From assembly GCF_021869535.1 (NCBI RefSeq), contig NW_026262690.1:10713501-10777500 (forward strand): a stretch of DNA of 64,000 nucleotides. Reading direction: 5' to 3'. The DNA comes from Mytilus californianus. Lineage: Eukaryota; Mollusca; Bivalvia; Mytilida; Mytilidae. Shown piece by piece: positions 23,900 through 33,739 of this stretch. The first letter of the stretch is position 1, and each line of letters opens with the position of its first letter. Made by a program: the position numbers and the translations under genes. Under the pieces are notes generated by a model, which searched no databases, was not told the DNA's origin, and saw only the letters and a program-made list of their open reading frames with translations.

Positions 23900-26147
23900 A
23901 TCTTTAGAACAGGTCTTGGTCAATCGGAGTTCTCCAGGTCGAAGTTAACTTTGCGCAGGACTGGTTGCGAAGTTAACTTCAGTAGCGGACCTTTCTTTAG
24001 TTAACTTTTTAGGCAGTTATTAAAACAGTCCTAGGACCAAGTCTGCTTTTAAAAATAACTTGATTTTGGTTCTAGGACCGGTAGGAGTAGTCCTAGGTAT
24101 AGGTTGTTACTGAAAAGAGTATGAAGGGCTATTTCCATAAAAAAATATTATTGAATACAGGTGTATATTCAGTCTTCGATCGACGATCAATTTCTTTTCT
24201 TATTTTCTCCATCCATTTTGCAAGGGTACATTGGATTCCAGAACGTTACCATTTGTATAACTTAGCTCGAAGCACACACATACTTCTGCTCCAAAAAAAA
24301 CTGTATAGATGATTATTGTTAGTTCAATGTACAAGAATGGCTTGCATGGTATGGTTTGAATTTGATACCTTTTACTCGGATAAAAAATGAAACTCATTAG
24401 TTATCTTTTTTTCTGGCACAGGAATTCTTTTATACAGAAAATTCAAAAGCCACGAAAGGATGTGCAGTGTTATCTTTAGACATTTCATATTAATCATTCC
24501 CTATATTGTGTATTTCACTCTAAATGAAACATTGAAATTTCAAATAACTGTCGTGACATTTGACGACAGTAGCCAAACGTTTAAATAAAGATACACCAAA
24601 TAGAACGTATTATAGTTCAAGTGTTTGAGAGTACAAATAATGTTGACAGCAATGATGCAATCTCGAAAAGATCTTGTGTCACCAATCACAAAAGAATCAA
24701 GTGCGATTTAAGTATTTGATAACTGTTTGTGAATTCATTTTCTTCTCAATATCCAACCTCTATCTCCTCAGTGCAAGGTTATGAATGATTATATTTTATT
24801 ACACTGATAACATTTTGTTCAAGAGATTGTGAACTTAAGCACAGAATATTTTTATCAAGATTGATGATATCGTTAACTATAGAAATGTTAAATTATCTTT
24901 TGAAATACAATACAAAACCATTTATATATTGATTTGCAGATGTCTCAACAAAATAGCATCATATTAGCTGTTAACACTCATAAGAAAGATTGTTGTAAAA
25001 TTAACTATTGTATATTTGCCGTCTTTGTAACATTTAAAGGGAAACTCGATAATAACCAACTAATGCCAAACAAATGATTAACCATATCGTATGCTTTGGG
25101 TCAAAGACTACCCTTTTCTGTATTACAAATACTGCCCTATAAAAATTCTTTATCAGGTTAACTCATTTTCGTTTTTTTACGGTTAAGGTTTAAAACCAAC
25201 ACAATCTAACAGTGGGACAGTATTTATATGTTCTGTCCATCAACTCTTATTTTCCACAAGAAACGAATTAAAATATTGACACAGTAAACTATTCGATTCC
25301 GGCACATGTTATGTCTTATTTTGCCATCAATATTACAAATAAGGACATGCATCAACCAAGAAGGAATTGCATCGTCTTTCTCTTTGTTATTTATAGGTAC
25401 AGTCAATTTGTTATCCCATGGGAATGTTAGTGTACTTCTATTTTCCCATTTTTTTTAATTCATAACCTCTGAATTTAATTTCAGGAAAACGTGATATATA
25501 TCTCTTTTCTACAAGCTAAAATGGCCAATATATAAATTTCCAATTATACATGTAACCCACACATGATGAATTTAAGAAATACTTGTTTACATTACTTTGA
25601 TGTTGCGATATTTCATTCCCAGGCATGATAAGGAAAACTGCTGTTGTTGTTTTATAAAACAAATGCATATGAAAACTAGAAATTATTACTTTATCAAATA
25701 ATATGAATAATAACTCATTTTGTGTTTACTTACTCTTAAACATTATTCAACAATTATTAAATACTATAATTGTCAAATATGCAAACATTCCGAATACGAC
25801 GATGTAAGGACCACCCATGACTATAGAATGTTTTATAAATCAAGTGCCTGATCCATGTGTTTGCCTGAATTGAACAATTTCATTATGAACTCAAATGAAT
25901 ATGAGACCCAATGTATTAAATACATAATAAATGCATTTAAATATTGACATGATCCAAACCTTTGTTATATTGGTCATTCAAATGAGGCCTTCCTTGCTAG
26001 AGATAGATCGATTACAACTAGGTTATCTAATTGCCTTGGCAGATGGGGATATTTGATTGCTACTTAATGCAACGAATATCAAATTTAGGTGTCTAAAAGG
26101 CCCTTATTATAGTTTCGTCAAGGAAGACAAGAACGTCAATTTGCAAA

Positions 26148-26179
<32 letters not shown>

Positions 26180-26329
26180 GACTAGTAACGTGCAAATGTA
26201 TATAATAATTTTTTAAACGAAATAAAGTTATTCTAAGTAGTTTACAAAGTAAACAGATATGAACTATAGCACGCTGTTAAACATGAAAGTTAAGTATTTA
26301 TATTTAAGCTGAAGAATCACAAAAAGACT
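23900..26329. other. No gene seen; TA microsatellite at 26148-26180
   Basis: AT-rich. 23900-24110 is unusually rich in agttaactt and cctaggacc, but I could not build a repeat unit from these. The only low-complexity tract is the TA run. No recognisable frame on either strand. Confidence 0.4.
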
Positions 26330-27140
26330 ATACAAAGCACAAAAATGTTGTCATTCACCTCAAAAGCTAACCAAACCTTTAAACAGACTTATTCAGAAGG
26401 GATATAGTAACGATACTGTTGTCAGGTCATTAAAGATGGCATATTTTGGAATTAATATTGATTCACTCAAATAAGGTCTTTGCATCGGAAATAAACATAT
26501 TTATTCTAAAACCAGTTGTTGGCATGATACGGTTTATGTTCTTCTCGTATATTTTATGATGGTATGATACTAAACCACTAACGAGAGGTATTGTGCTTGA
26601 TTTTCATATGATGTAGACATAATCTTTCAATCAGTTTAATTGAGGTCTGGAGCTGGCATGCCAGTAACTGCTAGTAGTCCTTTGTTAATTGATGTATCAT
26701 TGTCATTTTGCTTTGTTTCTTCTGTTACCTATTCTGACATCGGACTCGGACTTCCTTTAAACTGAATTTTACTGTGCGTATTGCTATGTGTTTGATTATT
26801 TTACATTGGCTAGAGGTATAGGGGGAGGATTGAGATCTCACAAAACATGTTTAACCTCGCCGCATTTTTGCGCCTGTCCCAAGTCAGGAGCCTCTGCCCT
26901 TTGCTAGTCTTGTATGTTTTTTTTTAATTTTAGTTCATTTATGTTTCGGAGTTTAGTGTGACGTCCATTTTCATTGAACTCGTACACATTTTTGTTTAGG
27001 GGCCAGCTGAAGCCGCCTCCGGGTGCGGGATCGTCTCGCTGTGTTTAAGACCCATTGGTGGCCTTGGGCTGCTTTCCTCTCTTTGGTCGGGTTGTTGCCT
27101 CTTTGACACATTCCCCATTATCATTTTCATTTTTTTGTCA
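26330..27140 (+). repeat. Retroposon family B, long copy with coding remnant
   Basis: Ends at the constant family edge gacacattccccat...catttt. Five copies share this edge with different 5' starts. The first ~140 bp read KAQKCCHSPQKLT, RLIQKGYSNDTVV and LKMAYFGINIDSL, similar to the RT-protein tail of the bivalve family represented at 543-845 ('INRYKRIGYN...MRQTACLVVNPI'). So B appears to be the 3' end of a related retroelement. It stops 50 bp before the Polinton. Confidence 0.6.
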
Positions 27141-27184
27141 TTCTAATCATCCCGAGTTAAGTAAAAAAAATACATGTATACAAA

Positions 27185-27190
27185 GATGTT
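27185..27190 (+). repeat. Polinton target-site duplication, left
   Basis: gatgtt immediately before the left inverted repeat is identical to 43314-43319 immediately after the right one. Six bp is the hallmark duplication of Polinton/Maverick integration. Confidence 0.85.
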
Positions 27191-27290
27191 GGTAGAGTAA
27201 TGGTTGTGTACACCCCTCCCCAATATCATACATGGACATGACTCATTAACGGCAGATGTCTTTATTTGGGGGTTTATAATATTATGGGGT
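27191..27290 (+). repeat. Polinton left terminal inverted repeat (conserved part)
   Basis: Matches the reverse complement of 43213-43313 with about six differences in the first ~88 positions (shared core tgtacacccctccccaat, then gcagatgtctttattt). Beyond this, similarity degrades into short GGGGGTTATA-containing units (near 27335 and 27380). Confidence 0.85.
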
Positions 27291-28110
27291 TTATAGATTT
27301 TAGGAATATAATTGCGACGTCATAAACACCTGTTGGGGGTTATAATCTTAATGTCATCGATTATTGTAAATCGATGAGGGTGGTTATAAATATTGGATTA
27401 AATGAAACTCTGATGGTTCAAAATACATTCAACTGTGTTTTCCTCTTCTATTAATAGATTTAATCATAAAGACTATATATAGAAACCAGTCTTTGGTTGT
27501 TGTTTTTTTAAATCTATGCAATTGATGTGAAATGTCAAACGTACTTTCAAAAGAAATTAAGAGGGTGACTAAAATACCAATAATGTAGAAAATAAAAAAA
27601 ATAGTTTTCTCCTCCAATAGTTTTTTAAATCTTTACATTTTTTTTGTCTTTATTTTTTTTTTTTCTAAACTGTGTATTGTAAAATATCCCCCCCCCCCCC
27701 CCCAATTTTATTATTGTGAACATTTTTTTAAATAGTTTTCCCCCCTTGTGTTTTTAATGTTTTAATTCTTTTCGCCCCCAATTTCTTATTGTGAAAAAGC
27801 TATTTTGTCGCCCCAAACTTTATTTTTGTTTAAATCTAATTCTTCGTAGGTTCGCTTTCTATCCGATGAAAAACTTAAAAATCCACCCCATGATAGTCTG
27901 GTCGTTTGCAAACCATGAGGCACGAAAGGGGCATTGGATGACATGCGCCATTGATGCCGATCGATTCAGGCGACGTATTCTTACAATGGAGAAGATATGT
28001 ACCCCAATTTTGTCCCAGGACCACAGACAACGGGTGTATAAAAACTCACGATCTTCAGCTATCATAACCCCAAATCCGTAAGTTTTCAAACCCCCAGCAC
28101 CTGTTCTACC
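27291..28110. other. Polinton left subterminal region, no assigned gene
   Basis: Contains T-rich stretches, a 15-base C run around 27690, and an open frame on + (27791-28081) that overlaps a similar-length one on -. I recognise neither. The GC-balanced part (27850-28080) reads differently from the AT-rich surroundings and may be remnant coding of an unrecognised gene. Confidence 0.35.
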
Positions 28111-28117
28111 GGATCAC

Positions 28118-28125
28118 TATAAATA
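28118..28125 (+). promoter_or_regulatory. TATA box of the CARD gene
   Basis: TATAAATA 56 bp upstream of the ATG at 28181. Similar boxes precede the second PC4-like gene (28995) and the integrase (29770), a consistent core-promoter design along the + strand block. Confidence 0.5.
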
Positions 28126-28180
28126 CACGTTGGGAAATTGTTCCAGGTATCAGAATAAGAAGTACAATCCAACCGTCAAC

Positions 28181-28446
28181 ATGCAGGAAGAAGACAGTCC
28201 CTTCAGAGAAATTACGTGAAATTGGTGAAAGAAACACCAACAGATGCTGTTGCTGACAATTTGTATCAGAGTGGGATCCTGACAGATGAGATGAGGGAAG
28301 AAATTTTACAGAATTCAAACTCTTATTTGAGAACTAGACAAATCATTACTACAATTCAGAGAAGGGGGCCAAGGGCATTCGAATGTTTTTGTACAGCACT
28401 GGCTGATGAAAGAAAGTCAAGTTTAGTTGAAAGAGTCAAAGATTGA
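28181..28446 (+). pseudogene. CARD-domain protein carried by the Polinton (frameshifted)
   Basis: The frame ending at 28446 reads VKLVKETPTDAVADNLYQSG, ILTDEMREEIL, RTRQIITTIQRRGPRAF and ECFCTALADERKSSLVERV. This matches a caspase-recruitment domain: 'LV..+....+.D.L...G+LT' (helices 1-2) and 'R.+++...+.RG..AF..F..AL.....SLV' (helices 4-6). The domain accounts for nearly the whole protein, about 80 residues. The only ATG with a TATA box (28181) starts in another frame and a single-base change near 28205-28212 is needed to reach the CARD frame, so this copy is broken. CARDs mediate homotypic assembly of caspase and inflammatory adaptor complexes in animals. A virus-like element carrying one suggests capture from a host gene and interference with, or use of, that pathway; this is inference. 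It stops 26 bp before the next start. Confidence 0.65.
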
Positions 28447-28471
28447 ACCAGAAGAATCAAAAGATCGAGCC

Positions 28472-28984
28472 ATGTTACCTATAGGAGGTGATATATTTGT
28501 CGTCGTCAATGAATGGCGTGACAAGGTGTTGATTCACATCCGTAAATACGAAAAGAATTCAGCAGATACATATGTTCCTACAAAAAAGGGAATCGCACTG
28601 GATTTGAACCAATGGCAGCTTTTAGAAATGTATGTTAACGAAATAGAGGAGGCTATAAGTCAGATGATTGATGACGTTACAGGAGTTCCTGAAATGACTT
28701 TTCATCTTGGTAGAGGTGTGTACGTCTCTGTTAACAAAACGTACCCAACCGTTGATGTCAGACAACGCTGGAAGATTCCTTATTCCAATCAGATAGTTTC
28801 AACAAAGAAGGGTATTTCTCTCACATATGATAAGTGGGAAGCGTTGAAAGGCATATTTCCTGACGTCAGAGAGAGTGTTCCTGAACTGGAAACTACGACC
28901 CCTTGTATTTTATCAGAAGGCCATCAAAACCAAGAAGGGATGCTCAGGTGTTTAAACTGTAACCCATTCGCCGAACTTTTATGA
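28472..28984 (+). CDS. PC4-like ssDNA-binding protein, two tandem domains
   Basis: 170 codons from the ATG at 28472 (the frame is open upstream, overlapping the CARD end, but without ATG). Domain 1 (about residues 5-55): GGDIFVVVNEWRDKVLIHIR, then PTKKGIALDLNQW. Domain 2 (about 75-130): GRGVYVSVNKTYPTVDVRQR, then STKKGISLTYDKW. Both follow the PC4/p15 pattern 'L....+VSVN.+..KV.+HIR.Y......+PTKKGI.L...QW..L'. PC4-fold proteins bind single-stranded DNA and act in transcription and replication; a strand-displacing protein-primed polymerase generates much ssDNA, so an SSB-like role is plausible. A short Cys-bearing tail (RCLNCNPF) follows. The next gene encodes a third PC4-like domain. The frame is intact. 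Confidence 0.65.
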   Translation: MLPIGGDIFVVVNEWRDKVLIHIRKYEKNSADTYVPTKKGIALDLNQWQLLEMYVNEIEEAISQMIDDVTGVPEMTFHLGRGVYVSVNKTYPTVDVRQRWKIPYSNQIVSTKKGISLTYDKWEALKGIFPDVRESVPELETTTPCILSEGHQNQEGMLRCLNCNPFAELL

Positions 28985-28994
28985 AGTGGCGAGG

Positions 28995-29002
28995 TATAAA
29001 AA
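28995..29002 (+). promoter_or_regulatory. TATA box of second PC4-like gene
   Basis: TATAAAAA lies about 60 bp upstream of the ATG at 29056, the same spacing as at the CARD gene. Confidence 0.45.
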
Positions 29003-29055
29003 CGTTAAAAGTGTCTGAGTGATCCATTGTGTCTCCTGTTGGTTCAGAGCACAAC

Positions 29056-29565
29056 ATGAATTCACGAGAAATATCGTTCGAGTCTGTAGAACGAAACGAA
29101 CCTTTTAGGTTTACTATGGGGCGTAAAATGCCGTCTCAGTTAAGTTTGGCGTCCAATATTTCCTCAATGTATGAAAAATATGCAATGCATTTAGACGTGA
29201 TAAAATGGACTGGTGTCAATGTACTGCTTGCTCTGATGTCATCAAGTTTAGCTGTAACCAGTGAAATGTCTCGGAGAGTATCCAATAACCAGACAGACTG
29301 TAAAAGGATTTCGATAGATCATACGAACAGACATAAGTTGATAATGATGATGAACAACAGGACATGTAGACATTTTGAACAGTTTGATCTCCCGGGGTAC
29401 TATAAAGTCACTGTGTGTTCATTCGGAAAACAAGCCTGGGTTGATATTAGACATTTAAAAAAGTGTGGTATACAATTCACCCCTAAACAATGGAAATATT
29501 TACAGAGATTGAAACCAAATATCAACAGTGCTATGAAAAGAGCTGGTGGAAAACTAGGACAATAG
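29056..29565 (+). CDS. Second PC4-like protein
   Basis: 169 codons from the first ATG. Residues ~105-165 read FDLPGYYKVTVCSFGKQAWV, DIRHL, KCGIQFTPKQWKYLQRL, again the PC4 pattern (β-strand with KV.V..F, then 'GI.FTPKQW..L'). The N-terminal ~100 residues are Ser/Met-rich and unrecognised, perhaps a decayed additional domain. Frame intact; followed by overlapping AATAAA signals at 29619 and 29623. Together with the preceding gene this makes three PC4-like domains in tandem, best explained by duplication within the element lineage. Confidence 0.55.
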   Translation: MNSREISFESVERNEPFRFTMGRKMPSQLSLASNISSMYEKYAMHLDVIKWTGVNVLLALMSSSLAVTSEMSRRVSNNQTDCKRISIDHTNRHKLIMMMNNRTCRHFEQFDLPGYYKVTVCSFGKQAWVDIRHLKKCGIQFTPKQWKYLQRLKPNINSAMKRAGGKLGQ

Positions 29566-29618
29566 ACATGATAAATTTGTTTGATGTGATTATTAATGTA
29601 TTTTGTCATATTGTAGAT

Positions 29619-29628
29619 AATAAATAAA
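29619..29628 (+). terminator. Polyadenylation signals after second PC4-like gene
   Basis: Two overlapping AATAAA hexamers 54-63 bp after the stop codon. Confidence 0.5.
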
Positions 29629-29769
29629 TCTTGGCAAAAAAAAGATCAAATATTTTGCATTTATTGAAACTGTTACGAAAGCTTTGTGTCATTCGGTATA
29701 CAAAGACAAAATGCAGTCACAACCCCAAAACTGAAATCTGCAACCGGAAATTACGAAAAACAAAATCGT

Positions 29770-29777
29770 TATAAATA
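29770..29777 (+). promoter_or_regulatory. TATA box of the integrase gene
   Basis: TATAAATA 37 bp upstream of the ATG at 29807. Confidence 0.45.
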
Positions 29778-29806
29778 ACATGTTCACATAAAAATTATTA
29801 TTCGAT

Positions 29807-30945
29807 ATGAGTTCGTTAAACTACGAGGACTGTTTACATAAAATATGGCATGACCCTAAACATGCTGCTGCCTTTACGGGTTCTGACAAATTATATAACA
29901 TAGTTAAACAAGAAGGAAAAATAAAAATAGGAAGACACAGAATAAAACAATGGCTACAAGACCAGGACTCCTACAGTCTATCACGAAACAATGTACACAA
30001 ATTTAAAAAAGTCGATATGTTGTGGATACAATAGATAGTCTCTCGGAAATGGACTTGGCCCAATTAGATAAATTTCAAACCTTCAACTCAGGATACAAAT
30101 TCTTGTTATTTGTTATTGATTGTTTTTCCAAGTTTCTATGCATACAACCAATTGTGGATAAAAACCCACACCAGTGTACTAAATGCCTTGAAAACAATTA
30201 TGAGTGGAAACAGGAAGCCTACCTCTATTCGATCAGACTTAGGAAAAGAATTTAAAAACCAATACGTACGGAGGTATCTTTCGAGCCAGGGGGTAAACAC
30301 GTATTATTCTCTTAACGATACGAAATGTGCAATTGTCAAGAGAAGCATTCGAACTCTTAAGTCGATTTTATTCAGGTATTTCAGACACAACCAAACGTAT
30401 AAATACGTAAATGTCCTTCAAAATATGGTCAAGGGGTATAACGCAAGGCTGCATCGTACACTCAGTGGTTTCGCACCGGTCGATGTGACTTAACGCAATG
30501 CAGATGAAGTTCGTTTAAGTGCGTATCTTGCCCGAAACCCTAAGAAAAGGGAAAAGAAAGTCATTAAAAAAACAGAGATCAAAAGAAGGAAAAAAAGCTT
30601 TAAGTATAAAATAAATGATCTTGTCCGACTTACATTCAAACGTCATCCATTTCAACGTGGCTATTACAGAAATGGACCGAGGAGATATTCAAGATTTCAC
30701 GTCGGTATTTTCGACAAAATCTTAGTCTGTACAAGGTCGTTGACCTGCAAAATGAAACAATTGAAGGGGCCTTCCAAGATAGTGAAGTTCAGAAAGTACG
30801 AAAGGATAGCGAGACCATATGGAAAACAGAAAAGGTTGTTAAAAGACGAAAAAAGAATGGTGTTAAACAGGTATTGGTTCGTTGGCTTGGGTACCCTAAA
30901 AGTTCGACTCATGGGTTCCTGCTTCAGACATCCAGAAGTAAATAA
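29807..30945 (+). pseudogene. Polinton integrase with C-terminal chromodomain (broken)
   Basis: Spread over several frames. N-terminal part MSSLNYEDCLHKIWHDPKHA and the linker WLQDQDSYSL (29807-30034). Catalytic core with DLAQLDKFQ (first Asp region), FLLFVIDCFSKFL, and IRSDLGKEFKN (second Asp). At the third acidic position the expected 'IVER' reads AIVKRSIRTLKS, so the catalytic Glu appears to be Lys. Then YNARLHRTLSGFAPVDV, a stop (30490), a basic segment ending in an SH3-like region, and a chromodomain-like end VKQVLVRWLGYPKS (30826-30945). Polinton integrases are retroviral-type DDE enzymes that insert the element with 6-bp duplications. Frameshifts near 30030 and 30230, stops, and the lost acidic residue mean this copy cannot catalyse integration. 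Confidence 0.8.
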
Positions 30946-30986
30946 ATAACACGACTTCTTTTAACAAAACGTCATTTTCGTTCAAG

Positions 30987-31448
30987 ATGAGTATACGCAT
31001 GGTTCTCAAGTCGTCCGATGGTTCAGATTTGTTTGAAAAGAACATGGCTCACGACTTCACTGTACAATTGGAAAGGCAAATTAATCTTGAAGCATACTGG
31101 GTAGTGGCCTTGACAGAAATCGATATCGCTTATAAAAGCTCGTCAAAATATATAGACGATGTTTACATCTATTCAAACATTTGTGAAGAGAGTTTTGTCG
31201 GGTCTACCGAGAAACCAATCCTACGAAAAGTTTATATCAGTAAAGACGCAACGGATGCACATGTCAATAACAAGAAAAAACACTACAGGTCACATATGAT
31301 CTTTAACACGCCTTATTATGTTCCTGTACGTTTGGGGCAATTGAACCAAGTTCATATCTATTTAAAAGACGACAAGGGACAACCGTGTTCAGTTGTCAAT
31401 TTGGAAGCCTGTGTGACACTTCACTTAAAAAAGTATCCCTTTCTGTAG
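30987..31448 (+). CDS. Penton-like minor capsid protein
   Basis: Intact 153-codon frame from ATG 30987. Features typical of the Polinton minor capsid (single jelly-roll) protein: FTVQLERQINLEAYWVVALT near the N-terminus, SFVGSTEKPILRKV in the middle, NTPYYVPVRLG, and a C-terminal strand VVNLEACVTLHLKK. It lies directly between integrase and the basic protein, upstream of the major capsid gene. Length fits the family (about 150 residues). One of the few intact frames in the element. Confidence 0.65.
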   Translation: MSIRMVLKSSDGSDLFEKNMAHDFTVQLERQINLEAYWVVALTEIDIAYKSSSKYIDDVYIYSNICEESFVGSTEKPILRKVYISKDATDAHVNNKKKHYRSHMIFNTPYYVPVRLGQLNQVHIYLKDDKGQPCSVVNLEACVTLHLKKYPFL

Positions 31449-31451
31449 AGA

Positions 31452-31932
31452 TGTCTAAATATCCCTACATCAGTGATGCATTGGTATGGCAAGAGGCCAT
31501 AAATCAAGCGAGGTATTTAAAAAAAACAACACAATAATCAACTAGGAAAGGGTTATCCTAGACGTTACGGTAGACAACGATTTGTCATTCTGAAGAAAAA
31601 CTTACCAAAAAAGAAACCAAGGTGAAGCACATAGCCCCAACAGTGGCAATCGAAGATCGTGCTGTTTCAGAACTGAAACAACAGAAGTACGACAAAGACC
31701 CCCACGTCCAACAGGACAAAAAGCTAAATCTGACGGTATAAAAGGAAAGAAATCAAAACCAAGAAACAGTAAAGTTGGAAAGCTCAAAGAGGCAACAGGT
31801 AAAAAACAGAAAGCTAAAAACAGTGCATCGCCCAAGAAAAAACCTGCTAAACGGAACAAACCTCGGAAGATAGATTTCGAAACTGAACCTTTCATTTTTA
31901 ATAGAGGAGCAGCAAAGAAATGGCGTATTTAA
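31452..31932 (+). pseudogene. Lys/Arg-rich core-like protein (broken)
   Basis: Starts four bases after the penton stop with ATG 31452 (MSKYPYISDALVWQEAINQA). A shift in an A-run near 31520 leads to LGKGYPRRYGRQRFVILKK; further shifts lead to a long Lys-rich stretch (from about 31700, for example KAKSDGIKGKKSKPR and PKKKPAKRNKPRK) ending at 31932, overlapping the major capsid start. High Lys/Arg content and position between penton and major capsid genes resemble adenovirus-type core proteins that condense DNA; that is an analogy, not demonstrated homology. Confidence 0.5.
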
Positions 31933-33227
31933 ACGACGAAAATAAAGACATTAGCATTCCGATGGAGTTGGATTTGTTTGACGAACCGAAAAATCAAGTA
32001 GCTATTGATCGGATATTTTTTTCGGAAACTAAGCCAATGTCAAACTTTACTTCGCTAGATGTATCTACAGTAGATTTTTCGTTTCTGGACAAGGTCCCGA
32101 ATACATGGATTTAAGACGGAGTAGATTATATATTCGTGCAAAACTTGTCAAGGCCGATGGAACGGCACTAGACGATACCGATAAGTCGAGTATTGTAAAT
32201 TTGCCTCTTCAAGCTATGTGGGCGCAGATGGATGAGTATATGAACAATAAAATAGTGTCTTTAAATACGTCAAACTACCCATGGAAAGCCTATCTTAATA
32301 CTATTCTTACCAGTGGTACCGATGAACAGATATCACAACTTCAGTCACAATTGTTCATGAAAGATTCCGGTGATTTAGCATCTACAGATGGGAAGGGCGG
32401 GGCAAACAGTGGATTGATTCTTCGTCGCGATTTTATCAAGAACAGCAGACAATTTGAAATGGAGGGACCGCTGTTTGAAGACATATTTTCACTAGATCGC
32501 CATTTAATACAAGGCGATGATTTGTATATAAAACTTTATCGTAGTAGCGACGAGTTTCTTTTTGTCATTTCGGATGAAGACGCCCCCGCCTACAAGTTAC
32601 AGTTGTTAGATTGTGTTTATAAGGCATGCAAAATTAAAGTCGATCCTGACATCATTGTTAACCATATGAAACAGATAGAAACCAAGCCTATCCATTACTA
32701 TTTTCAAAGGACGGAAGTGAAACGAAACACTATCAATAAAGACTCAAGGGAGTTCATTTGGGACAATGTGTTCAACATGCGCCCAAGTACTCTGGTCTTA
32801 GGGCTAATATCCCAAGAAAGTGAAAATGGTACGTACGGTACTAACCCTTTCTTTTTCAACAATTACAATGCAACTGATGTAGGTCTGTACGTAAACGAAG
32901 AGATCGTTAAAGCTTGACTTTGGGGATAATCGACAGTATGCAACGGCATACGCTAATTTATTTGAGGTCTGTGAAAAATTGAATAGAGACGCAGGACTCA
33001 CCATTACTAGAGAAGACTATGGAAAAGGGTACACCGTGTATGTTTTTCCGTTGGACCCGAAAGAACTTGGAGATGACTATATAAACTTGGTGAAGCATGG
33101 AAATGTGAGAGCTGAAATAAAGTTCAAGACTGGACTACCCTCTGCTGTCACGTGCATAGCTTTTGGAGTATTCGATTCGTTTCTAGAGATAGACCATTCC
33201 CGCAACGTTCGCTATATACAGTCATGA
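31920..33227 (+). pseudogene. Major capsid protein, double jelly-roll (two frameshifts)
   Basis: Three consecutive frames cover about 430 codons. 31920-32105: PMELDLFDEPKNQVAIDR, DFSFLDKVPNTW. 32105-32917: LRRSRLYIRAKLVKADGTAL, IVNLPLQAMWAQMDEYMNNK, YPWKAYLNTILTSG, and LLDCVYKACKIKVDP. 32918-33227: YANLFEVCEKLNRDAGLTIT, REDYGKGYTVYVFPLDP, RAEIKFKTGLPSAVTCIAFG. This is the order seen in Polinton/adintovirus major capsid proteins. Frame changes lie near 32105 and 32915; otherwise the sequence is well conserved, so inactivation is relatively recent. The stop overlaps the protease start (ATGA). A TATAAAAG at 31736 could be its promoter. Confidence 0.8.
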
Positions 33228-33693
33228 ATGGATACGAACTAGAATGTGCCATCCGATCCAATTTATGTATACAACGGCAAGTGAAAGGGGTATTTGCAAG
33301 GAACAATTTACCAACAGGGAAAATACATTACCCCAGTGCCTACATTGTAAACAACCATACGAGTGATCTGCCAGGAGAACATTGGATGGCAATTGTGTTA
33401 GAAAGTAAATCGCACGAGATGTTTTTCAACAGTTTGGAAAACTACCGGAATTCTATGGCGAAGAATTAAAACATTTTTTGAACTGTAACGTGAAACAATA
33501 CGAGTGTTTTAATGTTCAAGTGCAACCAAAGTCGTCTTCTCATTGTGGATTGTATGTATTAACTTTTCTCATGTTGAATCTATGTTTTAAATATTCATTA
33601 GATTGTATTGTCAATATTTTCGATTCAAACGTTTATGCTAACGACCATTTTGTATTCAATTTTGTCAACACCTATTATAGTTCGTGTCAATAA
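33224..33693 (+). pseudogene. Adenain-type cysteine protease (maturation protease)
   Basis: ATG 33224 overlaps the capsid stop. Visible: GYELECAIRSNLCIQRQVKG, FARNNLP, HYPSAYIVNNHTSDLPGEHW (catalytic His in GEHW), then FFNSLE where the family usually has 'FDS' (the catalytic acidic residue appears as Asn). After a frameshift at about 33440-33475 the second half has NCNVKQYECFNVQVQ and SSSHCGLYVLTFLM (Cys nucleophile in HCG). Adenain-type proteases cleave capsid precursors. The frameshift and Asp-to-Asn position imply loss of function. Confidence 0.75.
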
Positions 33694-33739
33694 AATATAT
33701 ACATGTGTCCATCGTGTTAAGTTATCTATTCTGTGTCAA

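Noticed and set aside
27690-27704. Poly-C run as a functional signal
   Set aside because: Homopolymers of this kind occur several times (27690, 42259, 56131) and may be length-variable or assembly artefacts.
27791-28089. Open frames on both strands left of the CARD gene
   Set aside because: Neither translation is recognisable and they overlap head to tail; listed only as an unresolved subterminal region.
31602-31895. 97-codon minus-strand frame
   Set aside because: Antisense of the Lys-rich protein coding region; A-rich codons on + give open frames on -.
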